Shown here one piece after another: positions 1 to 6,644 of a stretch of 8,755 nt of DNA. Below the pieces are notes generated by a model. That model did not search any database. It was not told the origin of the DNA and saw only the letters and a list, made by a program, of their open reading frames with translations. Origin of the DNA: Prevotella sp. CAG:755 (GTDB lineage: Bacteria > Bacteroidota > Bacteroidia > Bacteroidales > Bacteroidaceae). Location of the stretch: positions 10,867-19,621 of the forward strand of contig HF989219.1 of NCBI GenBank assembly GCA_000431275.1. The letters are read 5' to 3'. Each line of letters opens with the position of its first letter. Position 1 is the first letter of the stretch. A program made the translations under genes and the position numbers.

Positions 1-520
1 CGGGCACGCCGTCCTCGCGTTCGCGCTTGGCCAGGCTGGCTTCGGCCGCATAATCGGCCGCCGTCATGAGGCGGTTCTTGGCCGACGAGATGCGCCCCCC
101 GACGTTTGAGGGCTTATAGAGTTTTTCGTCGAGGTTCATTTCTTTGACGAGGCTGCGGATGAGTCGTCGTGAGTCGTCCTGGTCGTAGATGGTGAAGTGC
201 GGATCGTAGCCCACGAGTCCGGCTTCGGTGCGCAGGATGCGGACGAAGATGGAGTGGAACGTGCCCATCCATAGTCCGGCAGCCTGTTCCGTGCCGACGA
301 GGCGGGCGATGCGTTCTTTCATCTCGCGGGCAGCCTTGTTCGTGAACGTCAGTGCGAGGATGTGCCACGGCGCCAGTCCCATTTCCATGAGGTAGGCGAT
401 TTTGTAAGTCAGCACGCGGGTTTTCCCCGAACCGGCTCCGGCTATCACAAGCGACGGCCCGTCGCAATAGGTGACGGCTTCGCGTTGGCTGTCGTTGAGT
501 TCGTCTAAATAACTGGACAT
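1..520 (-). CDS. uvrD: UvrD/PcrA-type superfamily 1 DNA helicase, N-terminal part (cut by left window edge)
   Basis: An ATP-dependent 3'-5' DNA helicase of the UvrD/PcrA/Rep family, which acts in repair and in clearing proteins or stalled complexes from DNA. The frame starts at the ATG whose complement is 518-520 and stays open to the window edge, giving 173 residues. Visible motifs in order are a Q-motif (LNDSQREAV, residues 9-17), Walker A (AGAGSGKT, 27-34), motif Ia (TFTNKAAREMKER, 58-70) and motif Ib (GTFHSIFVRILR, 86-97). This is the standard start of helicase domain 1A, continuing into the 1B region. The ATG lies about 24 bases after a good TAACTTTG box, which supports this start. It is transcribed divergently from the thi operon. 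UvrD, PcrA and Rep cannot be separated from this fragment, so the symbol is a family label. The remainder lies outside the window. Confidence 0.95.
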   Translation of the reverse strand, partial: MSSYLDELNDSQREAVTYCDGPSLVIAGAGSGKTRVLTYKIAYLMEMGLAPWHILALTFTNKAAREMKERIARLVGTEQAAGLWMGTFHSIFVRILRTEAGLVGYDPHFTIYDQDDSRRLIRSLVKEMNLDEKLYKPSNVGGRISSAKNRLMTAADYAAEASLAKREREDGVP

Positions 521-543
521 GCGAAAAGATGTTAAGCGGCTGG

Positions 544-551
544 CAAAGTTA
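544..551 (-). promoter_or_regulatory. Bacteroidota -7 promoter box of the helicase gene
   Basis: Read on the minus strand this is TAACTTTG followed by CC, an exact match to the Bacteroidota sigma-ABfr -7 consensus TAnnTTTG. It lies 23 bases before the helicase ATG, so the leader would be short. A convincing -33 TTTG is not visible; only a TTTCC-like patch lies upstream. Confidence 0.7.
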
Positions 552-571
552 CGCATTTTTCCCGTAGGAAA

Positions 572-603
572 GTTGGGCGGCCTCTTCAAACTGTTTATCT
601 TTG
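572..603 (+). promoter_or_regulatory. Promoter of the thi operon (-33 GTTG, -7 TATCTTTG)
   Basis: The -7 box TATCTTTG at 596-603 matches TAnnTTTG. A GTTG at 572-575 is a reasonable -33 element with a 20-base spacer, within the range typical of Bacteroidota. The expected start of transcription near 609-611 is just before the first riboswitch base pair (613), exactly where a riboswitch promoter should be. The upstream half shares about 45 bp with the divergent helicase promoter. Confidence 0.8.
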
Positions 604-612
604 CCCAGAGTT

Positions 613-697
613 AAAACAGAGGGGTGCCCGCCGATTGCCGGGCTGAGATCATACCCTGTGAACCTGATGCAGGTCATGCTGCCGTAGGGATTGTTTT
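613..697 (+). promoter_or_regulatory. TPP (thiamin diphosphate) riboswitch, THI element
   Basis: The aptamer shows the conserved THI-box core: GGGGTGCC at 621-628, CTGAGA at 643-648 with ATACCC at 651-656, GAACCTGAT at 660-668, and the closing GTAGGGA at 684-690. Pairings seen by eye are P1 (613-618 AAAACA with 692-697 TGTTTT), P2 (622-625 with 653-656) and P3 (626-630 GCCCG with 639-643 CGGGC). About 64 bases separate P1 from the thiE ATG. That stretch has no hairpin plus T-run. It does have an AAAGG patch at 748-751 near the start, so translational control is more likely than attenuation (inference). Ligand binding should switch off thiE-thiC-thi4. Confidence 0.96.
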
Positions 698-761
698 CCA
701 CTTTCCGCTCACAGACGTTTGTTTCCGCCTCTCCTTATATTATATTAAAGGTGTAAGAAAC

Positions 762-1382
762 ATGATACCCGTACAATTCATTACGCACACAACGGAGCGA
801 TATTCCTATGAGGACGCTGCGCGGCTGGCGCTCGACGGCGGGTGCCGTTGGGTGCAGCTCCGAGTTAAGGGCCCGTCCGACGACGAGGTGCGCCCGTTGG
901 CCGAACGCGTGCTGGCGCTCTGCCGCGAGCGTGGCGCGACGCTCATTGTCGACGATCGCGTCGACCTGGCCAAAGCCATTGGCGCCGACGGTGTCCATCT
1001 CGGCCGCGAAGACATGCCCGTGGCCGAGGCGCGCGAACGTCTCGGCGAGGCTTTCCTCATCGGCGGCACGGCCAACACCTTTGAAGACGTCGAACGCTTG
1101 TGCCGCGCAGGAGTAGACTACATCGGCTGCGGCCCGTTCCGTTTCACCACGACGAAAGAGCGCCTCGCCCCAGTTTTGGGGCTCAGCGGCTATGCTTCGC
1201 TCATGGCGCGCATGGCTGATGCCGGACTGCACACTCCGGTGGTGGCTATCGGCGGCGTCACGTGTGCAGACGTCCCTGCCCTTATGGCTACGGGCGTCCG
1301 GGGCGTGGCTGTGAGCGGCGCCATCCTGCGGGCTGCCGACCCGGTGTCCGAAATGGACGCCTTTCTACATGCAGACGAGTAA
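762..1382 (+). CDS. thiE: Thiamine-phosphate synthase ThiE
   Basis: Joins HMP diphosphate and thiazole phosphate to give thiamin phosphate, releasing diphosphate (cytosolic TIM barrel). The 206-residue length is normal for the family. Motifs seen are VQLRVKG (31-37) for substrate binding, IVDDRVDLA (62-70), DGVHLGREDMP (76-86) with the metal/diphosphate residues, IGGTANT (100-106), DYIGCGPFRFTTTK (119-132), AIGGV (162-166) and GVAVSGAI (181-188). The IGGTANT and FRFTTTK forms are those I associate with Bacteroidota ThiE. The ATG at 762 is chosen because the frame upstream runs into the riboswitch, and an AAAGG patch sits about 10 bases before it. First gene of the TPP-regulated operon; thiC starts 6 bases after its stop. 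TenI is the alternative relative, but the complete ThiE motifs and the operon argue for ThiE. Confidence 0.95.
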   Translation: MIPVQFITHTTERYSYEDAARLALDGGCRWVQLRVKGPSDDEVRPLAERVLALCRERGATLIVDDRVDLAKAIGADGVHLGREDMPVAEARERLGEAFLIGGTANTFEDVERLCRAGVDYIGCGPFRFTTTKERLAPVLGLSGYASLMARMADAGLHTPVVAIGGVTCADVPALMATGVRGVAVSGAILRAADPVSEMDAFLHADE

Positions 1383-3122
<1,740 letters not shown>

Positions 3123-3151
3123 CCCCGAACAGATTAACCAACTTAGTTATC

Positions 3152-3925
3152 ATGATAGAAATTCAAGTATCCGAAGGAATTATCAGTACCTATTTCGAGA
3201 AGATGAGGCGCTGTCTCGACCTCGATGTCGCCATTGTGGGCGGCGGGCCGTCGGGCATCGTGGCTGCCTACTATCTGGCCAAGGCCGGATTGCGCGTGGC
3301 ACAGTTCGACCGTAAGCTTTCGCCCGGCGGGGGCATGTGGGGCGGTGCCATGATGTTCAACCAGATTGTCATTCAGGAAGAGGCGCTGCCCATTGTCAAG
3401 GACTTCGGCATCAGTTATGCTCCTTACAAAGACGGTCTCTATACGATGGATTCTGTGGAAAGTACGTCGGCCCTGCTTTATCAGGCTGTTCACGCCGGTG
3501 CTACGGTGTTTAACTGCTACTCGGTGGAGGATGTCGTTTATAAGGATAACCGTGTGAGCGGCGTGGTCGTCAATTGGACGCCCGTCCTTCGCGAGGGGTT
3601 GCACGTCGATCCGCTGAACATCATGGCACGCTGCGTCATCGACGGTACGGGGCATGACAGCGAGATCTGTCGCACGGTGGCCCGCAAGAACGGTGCCCGG
3701 CTGGCCACCGAGACCGGCGACGTCGTCGGCGAGCGTTCGCTTGACGTGGCCACGGGCGAGGAAGAAGTAGTGTGCGGCACGAAGGAAATTTATCCCGGCC
3801 TCTATGTCTGTGGTATGGCGGCCAGCGCTGTGTCGGGCACACCGCGCATGGGGCCTATCTTTGGTGGCATGCTGCTGAGCGGTAAGAAGGTGGCTGACCT
3901 CATCATAGCCAAGCTGAAAGCGTAG
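3152..3925 (+). CDS. thi4: Thi4-family thiazole synthase, His-type (sulfide-dependent ADP-thiazole synthase)
   Basis: Makes ADP-thiazole from NAD, glycine and a sulfur source, with iron. The 257-residue protein has an N-terminal dinucleotide-binding fold: VAIVGGGPSG (26-35), then the acidic-end strand and DRKLSPGGGMWGGAMMF (53-69). Other family landmarks are GLYTMDS (95-101), VVNWTPV (139-145), GLHVDPL (149-155), DGTGHDSE (164-171) and the C-terminal GMAASAVSGTPRMGPIFGGML (221-241). His151 in GLHVDPL occupies the place of the yeast Cys205 that gives up its sulfur in the suicide reaction. In methanogens and some bacteria a His there goes with multiple-turnover, sulfide-using enzymes, and I infer the same here. 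The ATG follows thiC by 29 bases; the longer upstream frame overlaps thiC and is rejected. Last gene before the terminator. It replaces ThiS/F/G/H in this operon. Confidence 0.92.
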   Translation: MIEIQVSEGIISTYFEKMRRCLDLDVAIVGGGPSGIVAAYYLAKAGLRVAQFDRKLSPGGGMWGGAMMFNQIVIQEEALPIVKDFGISYAPYKDGLYTMDSVESTSALLYQAVHAGATVFNCYSVEDVVYKDNRVSGVVVNWTPVLREGLHVDPLNIMARCVIDGTGHDSEICRTVARKNGARLATETGDVVGERSLDVATGEEEVVCGTKEIYPGLYVCGMAASAVSGTPRMGPIFGGMLLSGKKVADLIIAKLKA

Positions 3926-3958
3926 GTGCCGAGCAGGCACGATGCCAAGGCTTGAAGG

Positions 3959-4002
3959 AACAGCCGTCCGCACGGAATGAATGACCGTGCGGACGGCTGT
4001 TT
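3959..4002 (+). terminator. Rho-independent-type hairpin ending the thi operon
   Basis: A perfect 15-bp GC-rich stem, 3961-3975 (CAGCCGTCCGCACGG) with 3985-3999, is extended by two A-T pairs (3959-3960 with 4000-4001) and closes a 9-base loop. Only three Ts follow, so the U-tract is short. It begins 33 bases after the thi4 stop. Since the stem is symmetric it could also act on transcripts from the other side, but no gene ends toward it from the right. Confidence 0.85.
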
Positions 4003-4273
4003 GCGTTGAGGGCTGCGGGCGTAAGTCGTGACCCGGCCGGATGTTTTCAGGCGTAGCGGCAAACTTGGCGCATTAGCAGCGGATGGACTCACGGGCCGGC
4101 TGCGGAAGTCCCCCAGTTGCATGAAGAGGATTGTATTTCATGAGACGAAGTGGATTTTGGCGTCCGGCCCGTAGTATCTGCCTGTCTGTTTAGGTGGGGT
4201 GGCATTGACGCGGCAAGTCCTCGCATGTGTGTGAAAAAGGACGGAGACGGCCGGGCGTTTCCGGCGGATTGCT
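4003..4273. other. Intergenic region without a recognisable gene
   Basis: Some 270 bases between the thi terminator and the next promoter box. No frame on either strand gives a protein I recognise. The open frames here are minus-strand shadows of the flanking genes. CCGGCC-type patches recur (around 4032, 4092, 4163 and 4239), but they are not regularly spaced and probably reflect base composition. I see no RNA gene. Confidence 0.5.
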
Positions 4274-4281
4274 TAACTTTG
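4274..4281 (+). promoter_or_regulatory. Probable -7 promoter box of the pyruvyl transferase gene
   Basis: TAACTTTG followed by GC, identical to the boxes before the helicase gene and the oxidoreductase operon. No TTTG is visible at the expected -33 distance, so strength is uncertain. If used, the leader to the preferred start at 4403 is about 115 bases, and to the alternative ATG at 4304 only about 16. Confidence 0.55.
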
Positions 4282-4402
4282 CTGCTCTTACCGGGTTAAA
4301 ACGATGAGGCTGGCGGCGAGAACGGCGAATGGCCGCCTCCGTTATGCTTTTCAGTGTATCGGCCTGTTTTTGCCCGGCGCAGGAAAAACGAACGCGCGAC
4401 AC

Positions 4403-5686
4403 ATGAGAATCGGTATCCTCACACAACCGTTGCGGGCCAACTATGGCGGCCTGTTGCAGTGCTGGGCCTTGCAGCAGGTTTTGCTGCGGCTCGGGCACGA
4501 GGCGTGGGTCATCCGTCGGGAAGAGCCTGATGTCAGCCACCGTCTCACTGGTTGGCTGCGCCGTCAGACGGCCAACACGGTCAAGGCGGCCACTGGGAGA
4601 ACGGGGGTCAAGTGGGTCTACCGCAGCGAGGAGCGACGTATTTTTGAATACGTGCGCCGTTTTTCGAGAACACGTATCCAGCCACAGACGCCGCCGCTCC
4701 ACAGCAGTGCGGCCCTGTTGGCTGATTATGAGGAACGGCGTTATGACGCCTATGTGGTGGGAAGCGACCAAGTGTGGCGCCCGTCGTTCATCGACAGTGT
4801 GACGGACTATTTCCTCGGTTTCCTGCCCAGCAGGGAAAAGGTGCGCCGAGTGGCTTATGCCGCCTCGTTCGGCACCGACGAATGGGAGTTCGGCGGGACG
4901 CTGGCGGAGCGATGCCGGCGGTTGGCCGTACGGTTCGACGCAGTTTCGGTGCGCGAACGGGGTGGGGTGGCCCTCTGTCGTGAGCGTCTGGGCATTGACG
5001 CCCGATGGGTGCTGGATCCGACCCTCCTGCTTTTACCCGCCGACTATGAGGCGCTGGCCCGCGACGAGGCTGCGCATCTCTTGGCGTCCGGCGGGCTGGG
5101 AGGCGTCGCTGTGCCGGCCAGCGGAGAGGACTCCGTTCCGGCTCGGCCGGCAGAACGCGTCGTGACGGATGCTTTCGGCCGTTCACTTGTAGGCGCAGGA
5201 GAGGGTGGAGACTGCTGTAGACGCCTTTTCTGTTATGTGATAGACCGTTCTGATTCGGCCGAAGCTCTCTGCCGGGAGGTCGGGAGGCGGTTGGGGCTGA
5301 CTCCGGTCAGCGTGCTGGCACGTGCAGAGGGCACTGTGCCCCGCGGTACACCGACTTCCGACATGGTCCATCCTCCTGTGTCGGCGTGGCTGACAGCGTT
5401 ACGCGAGGCCGACGCTGTCCTGACCGATTCGTTCCACGGCTGCGTGTTCGCCCTGCTCTTTGGTCGTCCTTTTGTCACGCTGGGCAACGCAGTCCGAGGT
5501 CAAGCTCGTTTCAGCTCGCTGCTGTCGCTCTTTGGCCTTGAATGCCGGATGATGGGCGGGGCCGACGCTGCCGCTGTGGCCAATCGTATGAGCGAACCCA
5601 TCGACTGGCGGAGCGTGAACGAAATCCTCTGTCGCGAACGGGAGCGGTCGGTCGATTTCTTGCGCCAGACGTTGATTGAACCTTAG
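4403..5686 (+). CDS. Polysaccharide pyruvyl transferase family protein
   Basis: Members of this GT-B-like family (CsaB/WcaK type, PF04230) add ketal-linked pyruvate to sugars of surface polysaccharides, acting in the cytosol; the acceptor cannot be inferred here. The chosen product is 427 residues. It begins with the family signature GILTQPLRANYGGLLQ (4-19) and continues with YVVGSDQVWRPSF (117-129), AYAASFG (151-157), VSVRERGG (181-188), WVLDPTLLL (202-210) and the C-terminal TDSFHGCVFALLFGRPFV (341-358). An in-frame ATG at 4304 would add 33 residues with no family similarity, so 4403 is preferred, although 4304 is nearer the promoter box. Residues about 228-271 look like a low-complexity Gly/Ala/Pro-rich insertion before the RRLFCYVID strand, making the protein longer than usual relatives. 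It stands alone, with no capsule cluster in view. The stop is UAG at 5684-5686. Confidence 0.85.
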   Translation: MRIGILTQPLRANYGGLLQCWALQQVLLRLGHEAWVIRREEPDVSHRLTGWLRRQTANTVKAATGRTGVKWVYRSEERRIFEYVRRFSRTRIQPQTPPLHSSAALLADYEERRYDAYVVGSDQVWRPSFIDSVTDYFLGFLPSREKVRRVAYAASFGTDEWEFGGTLAERCRRLAVRFDAVSVRERGGVALCRERLGIDARWVLDPTLLLLPADYEALARDEAAHLLASGGLGGVAVPASGEDSVPARPAERVVTDAFGRSLVGAGEGGDCCRRLFCYVIDRSDSAEALCREVGRRLGLTPVSVLARAEGTVPRGTPTSDMVHPPVSAWLTALREADAVLTDSFHGCVFALLFGRPFVTLGNAVRGQARFSSLLSLFGLECRMMGGADAAAVANRMSEPIDWRSVNEILCRERERSVDFLRQTLIEP

Positions 5687-5731
5687 GTTTTCGTTTTGGC
5701 CGCTCGCCCCATCCTGTGGCTGTCCCGTCTG

Positions 5732-5836
5732 TCGCTGTTTCTGTTTTTCTTGTCGCTGTTTCTGTTTTTCCTGTCGCTGCTTCTGTTTTTCTTGTCGCCG
5801 TTTCTGTTTTTCCTGTCTCTGCTTCTGTTTTTCCTG
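5732..5836. repeat. A-free 21-bp minisatellite, five tandem units
   Basis: Five head-to-tail 21-bp units begin at 5732, 5753, 5774, 5795 and 5816, each built as TCGCTG-TTTCTG-TTTTTC-(T/C)TG with one to three substitutions. A degraded partial unit may precede it. The plus strand has no A at all from 5712 to 5838, so neither strand can contain a stop codon there. This explains why all six frames are open (Cys/Phe-rich, SLFLFFL-like or VAVSVFL-like on plus; Lys/Asn/Asp- or Lys/Thr-rich on minus). I therefore call no gene here. It starts 45 bases after the pyruvyl transferase stop. Confidence 0.93.
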
Positions 5837-6095
5837 TCACGTAACATGGTGCGTGGGTAATGGTGCCGTGATCCTTTGTCGCAATTGCACAATGCTCGGA
5901 AAAAGTGTGTAAAATTACAGGCTTCCACGAAGGAAAAAACTTTCGTATTGGTTGTATTTTGAACTAATAAGTGAACTTGATGTAATACTTTGATTATGAA
6001 ACTTATATGCCTTTCTCATAAGCCGGAAGTTTGCTTACGTTAACTTAATAAACTGTTAATTTTGTTGTGTGGTGAAGCAGAAAAACGGATAGTAC
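5837..6095. other. Non-coding, largely AT-rich region upstream of the oxidoreductase operon
   Basis: About 260 bases without a credible gene. From roughly 5905 the base composition turns clearly AT-rich, unlike the rest of the window. Small symmetric elements are the palindrome GCAATTGC (5881-5888) and an inverted repeat TTAAC/GTTAA (6040-6044 with 6055-6059), about 40 bases before the promoter box. These are candidate regulator-binding sites only by position. No tRNA, riboswitch or sRNA could be recognised. Confidence 0.5.
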
Positions 6096-6103
6096 TAACT
6101 TTG
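6096..6103 (+). promoter_or_regulatory. -7 promoter box of the oxidoreductase operon
   Basis: TAACTTTG followed by CG fits TAnnTTTG. The -33 element is weak; GGTG at 6071-6074 has the right spacing (21 bases). The predicted start of transcription near 6110 leaves a leader of only about 13 bases before the first ATG at 6123. Confidence 0.7.
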
Positions 6104-6122
6104 CGTGCACAAAGAGAGAGCA

Positions 6123-6398
6123 ATGTGCAAAGATTATCGCGAGATACGCCAGGACATTACCCAAGGACGCACGGCTGAGGCCATGGAGAAACTGGATGCC
6201 GCGCTGGCTTTCCGGCCGGACGACGCCACACTGCATTACTTGCGGGGCAACGTTTTCCGCAAGCAGGGCCGATGGTCCGACGCCATCAATTGTTATCTGA
6301 AAGCCGAGGCCATCGACCCGGCGAGCCCTGCCGCTGAGGCACGGGCTATGCTCGACGACATCTTCGCCTTTTACAATAAAGACATGTATAACCAGTAA
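6123..6398 (+). CDS. Small tetratricopeptide-repeat protein, first gene of the oxidoreductase operon
   Basis: A 91-residue soluble protein with about two TPR helix-turn-helix units. One is at residues 4-34 (REIRQDITQGRTAEAMEKLD..., ending FRPDD) and one at 37-69 (LHYLRGNVFRKQGRWSDAINCYLKAEAIDP). The A/G/Y/A/P positions of the TPR consensus are recognisable. TPR units bind peptides or partner proteins, so a role in assembling or docking the oxidoreductase is a reasonable guess but not shown. The ATG at 6123 is used; an in-frame GTG at 6105 lies within the predicted promoter/start region and is rejected. Thirteen bases separate its stop from the ferredoxin gene, consistent with one transcript. 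No signal peptide or membrane segment. Confidence 0.8.
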   Translation: MCKDYREIRQDITQGRTAEAMEKLDAALAFRPDDATLHYLRGNVFRKQGRWSDAINCYLKAEAIDPASPAAEARAMLDDIFAFYNKDMYNQ

Positions 6399-6411
6399 AG
6401 ACGGTGAAAGA

Positions 6412-6642
6412 ATGAGTAAGATGAGAGGAGCCGTAGTCATCGACACCGACCGCTGCAAGGGGTGCAACCTCTGCGCTGTCGCCTGTCCGTGTGACGTTTT
6501 GGCCCTGTCCGTGCGCGCTGTGAACCATAAGGGATACCCCTACATGGAACAGCACCACGCCGAAGCCTGCATCGGGTGTGCTTCGTGTGCTGTCGTCTGC
6601 CCCGATGCGTGCATAACCGTTTACCGAACCAAAGAAGCGTGA
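6412..6642 (+). CDS. 2x[4Fe-4S] ferredoxin, delta-type subunit of 2-oxoacid:ferredoxin oxidoreductase
   Basis: A 76-residue protein with two complete cluster motifs of the form CxxCxxCxxxCP: Cys15, 18, 21, 25 and Cys53, 56, 59, 63. Each motif provides three Cys to one cluster and the fourth to the other, as in bacterial 2[4Fe-4S] ferredoxins. Its place directly before the alpha subunit gene (two bases between stop and ATG) is that of the delta (ferredoxin-like) subunit of KorDABC/Vor/Por enzymes. There it carries electrons from the ThDP site towards an external ferredoxin. An additional Cys27 and Cys67 are present. A free-standing ferredoxin is possible, but the tight coupling favours a subunit. 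Confidence 0.9.
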   Translation: MSKMRGAVVIDTDRCKGCNLCAVACPCDVLALSVRAVNHKGYPYMEQHHAEACIGCASCAVVCPDACITVYRTKEA

Positions 6643-6644
6643 CC

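Noticed and set aside
624..761. Upstream extension of thiE into the leader
   Set aside because: These codons overlap the conserved TPP aptamer. The ATG at 762 gives the standard ThiE N-terminus.
4003..4273. Scattered CCGGCC-type patches as a repeat family or operator set
   Set aside because: Spacing is irregular and such hexamers are expected often in GC-rich DNA.
4304..4402. N-terminal extension of the pyruvyl transferase from ATG 4304
   Set aside because: The 33 added residues have no family similarity, while the MRIGILTQPL start at 4403 matches typical N-termini. The nearer promoter keeps this as a minor possibility.
5732..5836. CRISPR array
   Set aside because: The 21-bp units are contiguous with no spacers and no palindromic repeat, and no cas genes are present.
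5511..5928. Repeat-derived open frames: Cys/Phe-rich (5676-5912, plus), Lys/Thr/Glu-rich (5511-5840, minus) and Lys/Asn/Asp-rich (5683-5928, minus)
   Set aside because: The A-free plus strand cannot contain stop codons on either strand, so all frames are open automatically. None has a family match or a promoter box placed for it.
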